Below are positions 36,885-45,759 of a stretch of DNA of 64,000 nt, in pieces. The notes beneath the pieces were generated by a model, which was given only the letters and a program-made list of their open reading frames with translations, was not told the origin of the DNA and ran no database searches. Position 1 is the first letter of the stretch. Each line of letters begins with the position of its first letter. This DNA comes from Thiocystis violacea (lineage in GTDB: Bacteria > Pseudomonadota > Gammaproteobacteria > Chromatiales > Chromatiaceae): the NCBI RefSeq assembly GCF_016583575.1, contig NZ_NRRG01000013.1, forward strand, positions 1 to 64,000, given 5' to 3'. Made by a program: the position numbers and the translations under genes.

Positions 36885-37838
36885 ATGAATATTCAGCTTG
36901 CCAATCCCCGCGGATTCTGCGCCGGCGTCGATCGCGCCATCGCCATCGTCGAGCGTGTGCTCGATCTCCACGGCTCCCCCGTCTATGTGCGCCATGAGGT
37001 GGTGCACAATCGGTTCGTGGTGGAGGGTCTGCGCCAACGCGGCGCCATCTTCGTCGAGGATGTCGCGGAGGTGCCCGACGGCGCGACCCTCGTCTTCAGC
37101 GCCCATGGTGTACCCCAAGCGGTGCGCCGGGAGGCCGAATCCCGTGATCTGCGGGTCTTCGACGCCACCTGTCCGCTGGTCACCAAGGTCCATTTGGAGG
37201 TCGCCCGCCACTGCAAGAACGGCACCGACGTCATTCTCATCGGGCATCGCGGACACCCGGAGGTGGAAGGAACGCTGGGACAGTGCGTCGGCGACGGGGG
37301 CCGCATGCATCTCGTCGAGACGGCGGCCGATGTCGCCACCCTGGAGATCGCCGACCCCGAGCGGGTCGCCTTCGTCACCCAGACGACCCTCTCGATGGAC
37401 GACAGCCGCGAGATCATCGCCGCCCTGCAAGCGCGCTTTCCGGCGATTCAGGGCCCCAGGAAAAGCGACATCTGTTACGCCACCCAGAATCGTCAGGACG
37501 CGGTCCGGGATCTCACGACGCGCATCGACCTGCTGCTGGTGGTGGGCTCGCCCAACAGCTCCAATTCCAACCGTCTGCGCGAGTTGGCCGAAAAGCAGGG
37601 CCGCGCCGCCTATCTGATCGATGGTCCGGAAGACATCCGGCGCGAATGGCTGGATGGACATCCGCGGATCGGCCTAACCGCCGGGGCTTCCGCGCCCGAG
37701 GTTCTGGTTGAGCGCGTGGTCGCGCGTCTGCGCGAATGGGGCGCCGCCGGCGTCGAGGAGCAGGACGGCATCCGCGAGCAGGTGGTCTTTCCACTGCCCC
37801 GCGAGCTGACCGAGCAGGCGGCCGAGGCGCCGAACTGA
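36885..37838 (+). CDS. ispH: 4-Hydroxy-3-methylbut-2-enyl diphosphate reductase IspH
   Basis: 317 residues. The three cluster cysteines are in place: Cys12 (PRGFCAG), Cys96 (DATCPLV) and Cys197 ([11 protein letters not shown]). The proton-donor Glu motif HPEVEGT is seen at 124-130. It is the last enzyme of the MEP pathway, producing IPP and DMAPP from HMBPP with a 4Fe-4S cluster; products feed carotenoids, quinones and bacteriochlorophyll. Preceded by fkpB and followed, 54 bases later, by thiO, all on the plus strand, so a shared transcript is likely. Confidence 0.96.
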   Translation: MNIQLANPRGFCAGVDRAIAIVERVLDLHGSPVYVRHEVVHNRFVVEGLRQRGAIFVEDVAEVPDGATLVFSAHGVPQAVRREAESRDLRVFDATCPLVTKVHLEVARHCKNGTDVILIGHRGHPEVEGTLGQCVGDGGRMHLVETAADVATLEIADPERVAFVTQTTLSMDDSREIIAALQARFPAIQGPRKSDICYATQNRQDAVRDLTTRIDLLLVVGSPNSSNSNRLRELAEKQGRAAYLIDGPEDIRREWLDGHPRIGLTAGASAPEVLVERVVARLREWGAAGVEEQDGIREQVVFPLPRELTEQAAEAPN

Positions 37839-37892
37839 CGACGCCATCCAAGGCATCGTCCCCGCGACACTGAACGCCGGAGAATCGAGTCG

Positions 37893-38978
37893 ATGAAAGA
37901 TGTCCTGGTCATAGGCGGCGGAATCATCGGCCTCCTGACCGCGCGCGAGCTCATGCTGGCGGGGGCCAAGGTCACCCTGATCGAAATGGGCGAAACCGGG
38001 CGCGAATCCTCCTGGGCCGGCGGCGGTATCATTTCGCCCCTCTACCCCTGGCGCTCACCCGAGGCCGTGACCGTCCTGGCACGTTGGAGTCAGGAGGTCT
38101 ATCCGGCCCTCGCCGTCGGACTGCTCGACGAGACCGGAACGGATCCGGAGCTGACGCCCAACGGTCTACTGATCCTGGATACCGATGAGCTGGACGTGGC
38201 GCTCGCCTGGGGCGCGCGCCATGGCCAAGTCATCGAGATCATCCAGGCGCCGCATATTCACGAGATCGAGCCTGAGCTGGGGCCTCGCCCAGCGCGCGTC
38301 CTGCTCTTTCCGGACATCGCACAGGTCCGCCCGCCCCGTCTCGCCAAGGCGATCCGCCACGCACTCGACAAACGCATTGATCTGCGCGAACGCGAGGAGG
38401 TCGTCGAGCTGCTGATCGAGGGCGACCGGGCGCTCGGCGTCCGCACACCCAAGGGCCGGTTCGAGGCCGGGCAAATCGTCATCTGCGCCGGCGCCTGGAC
38501 GGCCAAGCTGCTCGAACAACTGGGCCAGGCCCCGGACATCCAGCCTGTACGCGGCCAGATGCTCCTCTTCCATGCCAGATCCGGCCAGATCAACCACATC
38601 ACCCTGCACGACGGGCGTTACGTCATTCCACGCCGGGACGGCCGGGTTCTCTTCGGCAGTACGCTGGAACACACCGGGTTCATCAAGACCACGACCGCCG
38701 AGGACAAGGAGGCGCTCTACCGGGACGCGATCACTCTCTTCCCGATCCTCAAGCGCACCCCCATCGAGGATCACTGGGCGGGTCTGCGTCCAAGCTCGCC
38801 GAGCGGCATTCCCTACATCGGCGCCTACCCGGGTATCGATGGTCTCTACTTCAACGCCGGTCATTTTCGCAACGGCCTGGTCACCGGACCGGCCTCCGCC
38901 CGTCTCATCGCCGACATCATGCTTGAGCGTCCGCCCATCCTGGATCCGAGCGTCTACGCACTGAATGCCGCGCGCTGA
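37893..38978 (+). CDS. thiO: Glycine oxidase ThiO
   Basis: 361 residues, a DAO-family flavoprotein. The FAD motif GGGIIG (8-13) opens the protein; ESSWAGGGIISPLYPWRSPE, VRGQML, VIPRRDGRVLFGSTLEHTGF, WAGLRPSSPSGIPYIGAYPG and GHFRNGLVTGPASA are the signature blocks of ThiO. It oxidises glycine to iminoacetate for the thiazole ring of thiamine in the cytoplasm. No other thi gene or TPP riboswitch is present. It follows ispH closely and precedes a repeat-filled gap. Confidence 0.93.
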   Translation: MKDVLVIGGGIIGLLTARELMLAGAKVTLIEMGETGRESSWAGGGIISPLYPWRSPEAVTVLARWSQEVYPALAVGLLDETGTDPELTPNGLLILDTDELDVALAWGARHGQVIEIIQAPHIHEIEPELGPRPARVLLFPDIAQVRPPRLAKAIRHALDKRIDLREREEVVELLIEGDRALGVRTPKGRFEAGQIVICAGAWTAKLLEQLGQAPDIQPVRGQMLLFHARSGQINHITLHDGRYVIPRRDGRVLFGSTLEHTGFIKTTTAEDKEALYRDAITLFPILKRTPIEDHWAGLRPSSPSGIPYIGAYPGIDGLYFNAGHFRNGLVTGPASARLIADIMLERPPILDPSVYALNAAR

Positions 38979-39018
38979 GATGTTGCGAAACGATTCAACC
39001 CAGCCTGGGGTCGGATCC

Positions 39019-39107
39019 GTGGATAGGCAAAGCGAAGCGTACCCATCCTGTACGCTCCGAGGCTCAACATACAAGGATCGGTAGAGCGCAGCGAAACCCA
39101 TCTTTCC
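39019..39107 (-). repeat. Dispersed double-hairpin repeat, copy 2
   Basis: Reverse complement of this interval matches 13104-13194 along its length, including GATGGGTTTCGCT, the CCTCGGAGCGTACAGGATGGG spacer and the terminal GCCTATCC. The stems are more degenerate than in copy 1. It sits just after thiO. Confidence 0.8.
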
Positions 39108-39175
39108 AGCGGCCAACGTTGACCTAGATCCTGTCGATTAGGGCACCACCATGATGCGTACCGGCCATCATCGGC

Positions 39176-39273
39176 AGGTTGGGGTAATGGGAGTGAACCC
39201 CAGCGTCCCCGCCGCCGGCGGAATGCTGGGGTTCGCTCTCGCTCTCGCTCACCCTCGCTCGCTCCCCCAACCT
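39176..39273. repeat. Nested palindrome downstream of thiO
   Basis: Outer arms AGGTTGGGG (39176-39184) and CCCCAACCT (39265-39273) enclose an inner perfect pair GAACCCCAGC (39195-39204) and GCTGGGGTTC (39225-39234). The right half holds a CTCGCT-rich stretch. A second repeat element in the same thiO to tRNA gap; no second copy was seen in the window. Confidence 0.7.
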
Positions 39274-39453
39274 TGGTGGACGCTGGACGAGGGGGTTGGA
39301 GGCGGTATCGACGTGATTTCCTGACCGTCGACATCAGTCATGGTCGCACCCGATCTTGGGCAAACTGGTTTCTTGGGTTATTCTCCCTACCCGGCATACG
39401 CGGGCGGCTCCAATCACGGCCAAGTGATGCGTCCCCGCCTTCCGTGGCCTATC

Positions 39454-39541
39454 GGAGAGGTGGCTGAGCGGTCGAAAGCGGCGGTCTTGAAAACCGTTGA
39501 CTCGCAAGGGTCCGGGGGTTCGAATCCCTCCCTCTCCGCCA
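39454..39541 (+). tRNA. tRNA-Ser (anticodon UGA)
   Basis: 88 bases. GGAGAGG at the 5' end pairs with CCTCTCC, followed by G and an encoded CCA. The anticodon loop CTTGAAA contains TGA, reading UCA codons. A long variable arm (GACTCGCAAGGGTC region) and the T-arm GGGGGTTCGAATCCCTC class it as serine. It borders a decayed IS3 element and a broken gene. Confidence 0.97.
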
Positions 39542-39562
39542 ATACTAAGAAGAAAGTCCTTT

Positions 39563-39833
39563 TTATTCAGCGCCTTGATTGTCTGGCATCTTGATCGCTC
39601 CCCAATCAGCCCCCAACTCGACACACCCTTGGTTACGCTGTTTCGTGCGGGTGACGGCATGCGTAATGGCCCCCATGAGTCCGGGGATGTGGGCGGCGTA
39701 GACCTGTGTCCCCGGTGGGCAGGTCCACGGTATCGAAGGCGACCCCCAAGGCGACCGCCAGTTGTTCCCCGGTGGTCAGGATGTCGCGGATATCATCCGG
39801 CAACTGGACCACGGGGTATCGGGTCGCCGTGAT
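39563..39833 (-). pseudogene. 3' part of an unknown gene cut by the IS3 element
   Basis: Minus-strand reading from the left IS end gives TRYPVVQLPDDIRDILTTGE, then LAVALGVAFDTV, and after a frameshift VYAAHIPGLMGAITHAVTRT to a TAA at 39563. The protein-like pattern suggests a former gene. A matching 5' piece, starting MDSKPSGSSGKTPAVPSDPP with a GGAG ribosome site, lies across the element at 41135-41213. No family is recognised and the two ends do not join in one frame. Confidence 0.4.
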
Positions 39834-39872
39834 TGAACCGCTCCGGAAATCTCGGAAACTCGTTGGTGTGAG

Positions 39873-40765
39873 TCACACCGTCAAGGCAGACTCGTCAAGT
39901 TGTCGATCATAAGCGGCTTCCGCCTCGGTCGGTGGGACGTCACCGATCGGCTCCAAGAGGCGTCGGTGGTTGAACCAGTCGACCCAGGTGAGGGTGGCCA
40001 ACTCCACGGCCTCGCGACTCTTCCACGACTGGCGATGGATCACCTCGGCCTTTTACAAGCCATTGATGGTTTCCGCCAGCGCATGGTCGTAGGAGTCTCC
40101 CACGCGGCCCACCGATGGCGCCATGCCCGCTTCACCCAAGCGCTCGGCATAGCGGATCGAGACGTACGGCGACCCCCGATCGCTGTGATGGATCAACTTT
40201 GCCCTGGCGGGCGGGGCGACGAGCCGCCAAGGCTTGGTCCAGGGCCTCCAGGACGAACGGCGTGCGCATCGAGTTGGAGACGGTCCAGCCCAGAAAGCAC
40301 CGGGCCAAGACATCGATGACGAAGGCCACGTAGACACAGCCTTGCCCGGTCGAGACATCGGTCAAGTTCGACACCCACAAGGCCTTCGGTCGCTCGGCCT
40401 GGAATGGCCGGTTGACCAGATCGTCTGAACAGGCGACGGACGGGCGGGTCGCGGAGCGTTGTTTTAACCGGCGGCCCACGCCCCACCCCTTTCAGGCCCA
40501 TCTGGCACGCCACCGTGCCGCAGGCGACGGCAAGGCCTTCCGGCACTGCGGCCGCCAGACCTTGCGCACGCCATAGACCTGAACTTTTTCCTCCCAGACC
40601 CGCTGGCCCCATCAAGACCGCGTCGCGCTGGGCACGCGCCGAGCGCGGCGCGGGATCGGCCCGCCGAGCGGCCTGCCGGTCGTACGTTGACGGGGCCATC
40701 GGCAGGATCTTGCCGATCGGCTCGACCCTGTAGGCTTCGCGGTGTTCATCCATGAAGCCCATCAT
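39873..40765 (-). pseudogene. IS3 orfB transposase, disrupted by several frameshifts and a stop
   Basis: Pieces in different frames align to an IS3-type DDE integrase. MMGFMDEHREAYRVEPIGKI opens orfB at 40765 (HTH_21-like region). Another frame gives NRPFQAERPKALWVSNLTDV and YVAFVIDVLARCFLGWTVS (catalytic Asp). A third gives HHSDRGSPYVSIRYAERLGE and VGDSYDHALAETINGL, normally followed by YK; here a TAA replaces that Tyr codon. Reading on gives KAEVIHRQSW and WVDWFNHRRLLEPIG to a stop at 39873. It cannot produce a working transposase. Confidence 0.85.
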
Positions 40766-41084
40766 CGCTTGACGGGGCGGTCGATCTCCGCCTGGATAAA
40801 ATACGCGGAAGCCTTGCACAGGCTCTCATTGGCTTGGCACCGTTGATGCCCCTCGCGCTCCAGCGCCTTGGGGCGTTCACGCTCGGCGCTAGCCAACCCG
40901 TCCCGCTGACCACTGTCCTTCTCGGCTTGGCGCATCCAACGGCGCCGCGTCTCGGCCGTACCGCCGATCTTGCTGGCCATCGACACGATCGCGGCACACT
41001 GGCTGTCAGGCTCGCCCTGAGGCTCGCGCACCATCCGAACGGCACGCTCACGGACTTCGGGGAATACGTCGGGGATGTCTTCAT
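40762..41084 (-). pseudogene. IS3 orfA transposase, one frameshift
   Basis: The ATG at 41084 opens MKTSPTYSP; the next frame continues PEVRERAVRMVREPQGEPDS, then AAIVSMASKIGGTAET and KASAYFIQAEIDRPVKR to the stop at 40762. This is the HTH_Tnp_1 domain of IS3-family OrfA. One missing G in the CCCCGAAG run explains the change of frame. It ends where orfB begins, as in intact elements. Confidence 0.8.
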
Positions 41085-41134
41085 GGCTCCATCCTCTCAA
41101 AGGTTGGAGCCTCCGAGATTCCCTGAGCGGTTCA

Positions 41135-41213
41135 CTGTCGGTCGCACCCGGCTCGGCGGATCGCTCGGGACCGCCGGCGTTTTGCCGCTACTCCCCGATG
41201 GCTTAGAATCCAT
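41135..41213 (-). pseudogene. 5' part of the gene interrupted by the IS3 element
   Basis: An ATG at 41213 with GGAGATGAGGC just before it opens MDSKPSGSSGKTPAVPSDPP and runs straight into the right IS3 end at 41134. The Ser/Pro-rich N-terminus gives no function. It probably belonged to the same gene as the fragment at 39563-39833. Confidence 0.35.
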
Positions 41214-41286
41214 GCCTCATCTCCGCTCTCCTTGACTCTCGACCGAGCGTCACGCCATTCCGATCACCCTGACGGATTTCAGCCTC

Positions 41287-41433
41287 ATGAACCCCTTCGA
41301 CGAGACGACCGAGCCCAGCGCCGAGGACGCCGACGACCCGGACAGTCGGCGCCCTCCTGATGCCAAGAGGCTCGCGGCGCCTTTCGGGGATTGGCGCCGG
41401 CCGACGGCCAGGAGGAGGCGATATCCATGCTGA
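41287..41433 (+). CDS. Possible 48-residue leader ORF of the CNNM gene
   Basis: The ATG at 41287 opens MNPFDETTEPSAEDADDPDS and the frame stops at the TGA at 41431, four bases into the following CNNM gene (ATGCTGA). The overlap would couple the two. The acidic N-half and Arg-rich C-half have no known family; it may only be an untranslated leader. No Shine-Dalgarno sequence is obvious. Confidence 0.25.
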   Translation: MNPFDETTEPSAEDADDPDSRRPPDAKRLAAPFGDWRRPTARRRRYPC

Positions 41434-42761
41434 CCCTCTTCATCGTCGTTGTCCTGATCCTCGTCAATGCCCTCTATGTCGCCGCCGAATTCGCGATCGT
41501 CGGCGTGCGGGCCACGCGCGTCGAGCAACTGGCCGCGCGGGGACACCGCCTGGCCATCGCGGTGCTGCCGATCCTGCACGATGCCGCGCGACTGGATCGC
41601 TATATCGCCGCCTGCCAGATCGGCATCACGGTCTCCAGCCTGGTGCTCGGCGCCTTCGGACAGGCGACGATCGGTCTGGCCCTGGGCGCCTTCCTGGTCG
41701 CGCACACTGGGTTCGAGCCACTTGGGGCCTATTCCCTGTCGGCCCTGATCACGCTTGTCGCGCTGACCGCCACTCAGGTCGTCTTCGGCGAACTCATTCC
41801 CAAGACGGTCGCCCTGCAATATCCGATCGGCACGGTCCTGGCAACCTATCCGCCGATGCGTTGGTCGCTCATCCTCTTCGCGCCCTTCATCAGTCTGCTC
41901 AATGGCAGCGGCAATCTGGTGCTGAGGCAGTTCGGCGTGACGGCCGAGGGCAGTCACCGCCATGTGCACGCGCCCGACGAGATCGATCTGCTGATCCGCG
42001 AGAGCCGCGAGGGCGGGCTGCTGGAGGGCAAGGACAGCGAACGTCTGCGCGAGGCGCTCCAGTTGGGACAGCATCGGGTGCGCCAGCTCATGGTTCCGCG
42101 TCGCCAGATCGTCGGCCTCGACCTGAACGCGCCGATGGATCGACTGCTGGCCGAGATCGATGCCTCGCCCTTCACCCGGCTCCTGGTGTATCAGGACGAT
42201 ATCGATGATGTGCGCGGTTATCTGCATGTGAAGGATGTCGCGGTGGCGATCGCGGCCGGGGATGCGCTCCAGAGTCTGCAACCCTTAGTGCGTCCGCTGC
42301 TGGCCTTGCCGAGTTCCCTGACCATCGATCGCGCGCTGAGCCAACTGCGCGACCGACGTGCCCGTATCGCGTTGCTGGTCAATGAGTACGGCGATGTGGA
42401 TGGTCTCATCAGTCTGGAGGACATCATCCGCAAGCTGCTCGGCGAACTGTCCGACGAATTCAAATCCAACGCCGAGCAAACCCCGGTCGCGCTACCGGAT
42501 GGCCGCTGGCGACTGCCGGGGCGACTACCGCTCGACGCCGCCAGCGCCTGGGCGCAAACACTGGGTGGCCCAGCCTGGGCGCCGAGCCGGGCGGAAACCC
42601 TGGCCGGCTGGCTGCTGGAGCAACTCGATGCGATTCCGGAGGGCGGATGCTCTCTCAGGGCGGCCGGTCTTCTCTTCGAGATCGAGCGACTGGATGGCGC
42701 GGCCATCGATTCGGTGCTGGCTCGGGTCATCGATAGCCCATCTGGAGGACAGGATGCTTGA
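41427..42761 (+). CDS. CNNM/CorC-type membrane protein with CBS domains (HlyC/CorC family), first copy
   Basis: 444 residues from the ATG at 41427, preceded by AGGAGG. Residues 1-190 are a CNNM (DUF21) transmembrane domain (NALYVAAEFAIVGVRATRVE, CQIGITVSSLVLGAFGQ, VFGELIPKTVALQ). Two CBS motifs follow (MVPRRQIVGLDLNAPMD; LVNEYGDVDGLISLEDIIRK), then a CorC_HlyC transporter-associated domain. Such proteins are linked to Mg2+/Co2+ efflux or homeostasis; substrate here is inferred from family. Its TGA overlaps the start of the second copy by eight bases, so the two are co-translated and may form a heteromer. Confidence 0.9.
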   Translation: MLTLFIVVVLILVNALYVAAEFAIVGVRATRVEQLAARGHRLAIAVLPILHDAARLDRYIAACQIGITVSSLVLGAFGQATIGLALGAFLVAHTGFEPLGAYSLSALITLVALTATQVVFGELIPKTVALQYPIGTVLATYPPMRWSLILFAPFISLLNGSGNLVLRQFGVTAEGSHRHVHAPDEIDLLIRESREGGLLEGKDSERLREALQLGQHRVRQLMVPRRQIVGLDLNAPMDRLLAEIDASPFTRLLVYQDDIDDVRGYLHVKDVAVAIAAGDALQSLQPLVRPLLALPSSLTIDRALSQLRDRRARIALLVNEYGDVDGLISLEDIIRKLLGELSDEFKSNAEQTPVALPDGRWRLPGRLPLDAASAWAQTLGGPAWAPSRAETLAGWLLEQLDAIPEGGCSLRAAGLLFEIERLDGAAIDSVLARVIDSPSGGQDA

Positions 42762-44100
42762 GCTGTTGATCGTTTTCATCGTCATCATGGCCCTGGTCGC
42801 CCTCAACGGTCTGTTCGTCGCGGCCGAATTCGCCATCATCGGAAGCCCGCGCGCGACCATGGCCGCGCGGGCGGAGGGCGGCGATCGTCTCGCCGGGCGA
42901 ATCACCGCCATGCTTGATGACCCGACGCGCCTCGATCGCTACGTGGCCACCGCGCAGATCGGCATCACCTTCGCCAGTCTCGGGCTGGGGATGTATGGCG
43001 AGCACAGTCTCGCGATCCATTTCGAACAGTGGCTGATCGCGGCCGGATTCGCTGGACTGGGTGCCCAGGCGACGGCCCACGGGCTGGCGATCGTGCTGGC
43101 GATCGCAGTCATCACCTATCTGCATATCGTCTTCGGGGAGATGATCCCCAAGGCGCTGGCGCTCAGCCAGGCCGTGCGCGTCGCCCTTTGGGTGACACCG
43201 CCGATGCTGATGATCGGGCTGCTGCTCTACCCCTTCGTCCGTGTCCTCAATCTGACGGGCAACGGCCTTCTGCGTCTGGTGGGCGTCAAGCGCCGGCGCA
43301 GCACTCAACACTACCTGGACCCCGAGGAGCTGGAATCGGTCGCCCGCGAGAGCGAGCAGGGCGGGCTGCTCAGCGCCGAGAGCGGACGCATCTTTCGCGA
43401 GATCGCCGACTTCAGCGAGATCACGGCGGGGCAGGCCATGGTGCCGCGCGTACGCACCCATGGCATTCCATCGGACGCCACCGACGAGGTCTTGCGCGAG
43501 ATCCTGCGACGGGATCGGCACACCCGCTATCCGGTCTACTCAGGCGACCTCGACCACATCCTTGGCACCGTCCATATCAAGGACATGCTTGGCCTGCTGC
43601 GCGAAGGTCGCGGACTCATCCCGGCGGTCTTGCGCGAGACCGCCTACCTGCCGGAAAGCAGTACACTCGACGAGGTTCTGACGGCCATGGAGCGGACGCG
43701 CAATCAGATGATCGTGGTGATGGACGAACATGGCGGCACCGCCGGCATCCTGACCATCGAGGATATCTGCGCCGAGGCGGTGGGCGATATCGAGGAAGGC
43801 GCGGACGACATCCCCGATGTACTACCGGTCGGACATGGGCGCTTTCAGGTCCAGGGAACGGTGCGTCTGGACAGGCTCGGGGATCTGATCGGATGGGAGC
43901 TGGAGCATCCGGAGGTGGACAGCGTCTCGGGCCTGATCCTGAGTGAACTGGGGCGACCGCCGCGAATCGGGGATCGGATTCAATGGCAGGCGCTGACTCT
44001 CGTGGTCAGCGCCCTGCACGGTCGCGGGGTGAGCCAGGCCATGGTGACGCTCGCCCCCGATGCTCGCCGGGCGGAGGATCCAGCCTCGAACGCGCCATGA
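42754..44100 (+). CDS. CNNM/CorC-type membrane protein with CBS domains, second copy
   Basis: 448 residues from the ATG at 42754 after GGAGG. Same domain order as the preceding gene: DUF21 (NGLFVAAEFAIIGSPRATMA, QIGITFASLGLGMYGE, VFGEMIPKALALS), paired CBS (MVPRVRTHGIPSDATDEV; VVMDEHGGTAGILTIEDICA) and the C-terminal CorC_HlyC domain (VQGTVRLDRLGDLIG). The pair differs clearly in sequence, so it is an old tandem duplication rather than a recent one. The longer frame upstream to 42358 overlaps copy one out of frame and is rejected. It is followed by gshA on the opposite strand. Confidence 0.9.
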   Translation: MLELLIVFIVIMALVALNGLFVAAEFAIIGSPRATMAARAEGGDRLAGRITAMLDDPTRLDRYVATAQIGITFASLGLGMYGEHSLAIHFEQWLIAAGFAGLGAQATAHGLAIVLAIAVITYLHIVFGEMIPKALALSQAVRVALWVTPPMLMIGLLLYPFVRVLNLTGNGLLRLVGVKRRRSTQHYLDPEELESVARESEQGGLLSAESGRIFREIADFSEITAGQAMVPRVRTHGIPSDATDEVLREILRRDRHTRYPVYSGDLDHILGTVHIKDMLGLLREGRGLIPAVLRETAYLPESSTLDEVLTAMERTRNQMIVVMDEHGGTAGILTIEDICAEAVGDIEEGADDIPDVLPVGHGRFQVQGTVRLDRLGDLIGWELEHPEVDSVSGLILSELGRPPRIGDRIQWQALTLVVSALHGRGVSQAMVTLAPDARRAEDPASNAP

Positions 44101-44136
44101 TGGGAGGCGACCGAGGAGACAAGCGGATCGAATCGG

Positions 44137-45759
44137 CTACCCTCGGCTCGCGCGATCCGTCGGCGGCTGATGCTCGGACTGGGTGAAATAGGTCTCCAGG
44201 AAGGTATCGAAATCGACCCTGTCGGCGGCCTCGATCCCGAGCTGGCGCTCGACCGACTCGGCCGCCAGACGCTCGAAGAACGCGAGCCGCTCGGGATTCA
44301 GGGTCGCGGATCGAAAGGCGCGGCGATGGGTTTCGGATAACCGCCGGGCGAGAGCGAAGAAACCCTCGCCCTCCTCCCGCATCATTTGAAGCATCCGCGC
44401 CGAGGGCGTCAGCTCCGGGTGTTCGACCTTTTCCATCTGACGCCGCACGCTGTCCGCGCGCGGCCCATCGGAACATCCATCCAACAGCTCCGCCACCGCG
44501 ACCATCTCGCCGAGGATCCCGCGCGCCCAGTCGAGGAGCCTGACGGGCTCGCGATCGCGCGCCAGTCGCAGACCGGGCTCGCGTCCACGATGGGCGGTCA
44601 GAACCTGATTCTCATCGATGTCCCGGCGTTCGCGCGCATTGATCCGAGGGCTCTCCTGGAGCAGGCAATGGAGCATCAGAACCTCCAGAAACCACAGCTG
44701 CTCCAGACCGACGCCCTCGGGATCGAAGAGGTTCACGTCCAGCGAGCGCAGCTCGATATAGCGGACCCCGCGCCGGCGCAGGGCTAGGGTCGGCCGCTCC
44801 ATCCACTCGGTGATCTGTTTCGGCCTGACCGTGCTGTAGTACTCGTTCTCGATCTGCAGCACATGGGCGTTGAGCTGCTCGTAGCGGTCGCCAACCTTGA
44901 CCCCGATCTCCTCGTATTGCGGACAAGGCGTTTCAATGGCCCAGGTCAGGCTGCGGACATAGGCATCCAGGCTGTCGTAGCTGGCCTTCATGCCGGTGCC
45001 TTCTTCCTGCTTGTTCTGATAGCCGATATCGCCCATGCGTAGCGAGGTCGCGTGAGGATAGTAGAGGGTGTGGGCGTCGAAGCGCTCCAGATCGGCGGCG
45101 TGACCCTGGACGAAACTGTCGCAGACCGCCGGCGAGGCGCCGAACAGATAGGGCACGAGCCAGCCGATCCGTTGCAGGTTGCGGGTCATCCCCATCTGCG
45201 CCTCGGCGCGGAAACCGAGCGGATCGCCGCTCTCCCCCAGCTGGTCCTGATAGAGATCCCAGAAGGCGTCGGCGAAGGAGAAATTGAAATGGACCCCGGC
45301 GATCACCTGCATGATGCGCCCATAGCGATTGCCGAGGCCCCGTCGGTAGACGGTCTTCATGGTCGCGGCGTTCGAGGTGCCGTAGCGGGCCAGGGGGATG
45401 CTGGCCGCGCCCTCGATCACGCAGGGCATGCTGGTGGCCCAGAGCAATTCGTCGCCCAGATGCCGATGGACGAAGACGTGGATGTCACGCAGGAAATCCA
45501 GGACTTCACGCGGATCGGTGAGTGCCGGGGTGACCAGCTCGATCAGCGCCTCGGAGAAATCGGTCGTGATGTGCGGATGCGTGAGCGCCGACCCCAGACC
45601 CGAGGGGTGAGGGGTTCTGGCCAGCCGGCCGTCCGCCGCCACCCGCAAGCCTTCCTTTTCCAGGCCGATCCGATTGCCCTTGAGCCTGTCGGAGGCACCG
45701 GCCTCCCGGAGCCGGACCAACGAGCGCTCCAGGGTTCTCGATGTCGCGCTCAAGCTCAA
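44137..45759 (-). CDS. gshA: Glutamate-cysteine ligase GshA
   Basis: 540 residues. Proteobacterial type-1 GshA: RIGLEKEGLRV opens the substrate domain; TTDFSEALIELVTPA, LLWATSMPC, GVHFNFSF, YEQLNAHVLQIENEYYSTVR and RGVRYIELRSLDVNLFDPEG are the conserved blocks. It couples glutamate and cysteine with ATP, the first and limiting step of glutathione, hence of the glutathione amide used by GarA and GarB. The start is a TTG at 45759 whose last two bases overlap the prc stop (ATTGA); another TTG at 45753 is possible. It is the last gene of the run rluD to gshA. Confidence 0.95.
   Translation of the reverse strand: MSLSATSRTLERSLVRLREAGASDRLKGNRIGLEKEGLRVAADGRLARTPHPSGLGSALTHPHITTDFSEALIELVTPALTDPREVLDFLRDIHVFVHRHLGDELLWATSMPCVIEGAASIPLARYGTSNAATMKTVYRRGLGNRYGRIMQVIAGVHFNFSFADAFWDLYQDQLGESGDPLGFRAEAQMGMTRNLQRIGWLVPYLFGASPAVCDSFVQGHAADLERFDAHTLYYPHATSLRMGDIGYQNKQEEGTGMKASYDSLDAYVRSLTWAIETPCPQYEEIGVKVGDRYEQLNAHVLQIENEYYSTVRPKQITEWMERPTLALRRRGVRYIELRSLDVNLFDPEGVGLEQLWFLEVLMLHCLLQESPRINARERRDIDENQVLTAHRGREPGLRLARDREPVRLLDWARGILGEMVAVAELLDGCSDGPRADSVRRQMEKVEHPELTPSARMLQMMREEGEGFFALARRLSETHRRAFRSATLNPERLAFFERLAAESVERQLGIEAADRVDFDTFLETYFTQSEHQPPTDRASRG

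Larger units (their letters stand above)
39834..41134 (-). mobile_element. Decayed IS3-family insertion sequence
   Basis: About 1.3 kb bounded by inverted ends: TGAACCGCTCCGGAAATCTC from 39834 on the plus strand and TGAACCGCTCAGGGAATCTC from 41134 on the minus strand, agreeing over about 20 bases with a few mismatches. It carries overlapping orfA and orfB pseudogenes typical of IS3. No three-base target duplication is seen (GAT left, CTG right). It interrupts a small gene next to tRNA-Ser. Confidence 0.85.

Noticed and set aside
38979-39019. Thiamine (TPP) riboswitch near thiO
   Set aside because: No THI-box sequence is seen upstream or downstream; thiO follows ispH closely and likely shares its transcript.
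39176-39290. CRISPR-like array in the repeat-rich gap after thiO
   Set aside because: No regularly spaced direct repeats of constant length; the structure is a single nested palindrome plus a CTCGCT-rich stretch.
39334-39660. 108-residue minus-strand frame containing [16 protein letters not shown]
   Set aside because: This is the well-known false ORF produced by translating a tRNA-Ser gene in antisense.
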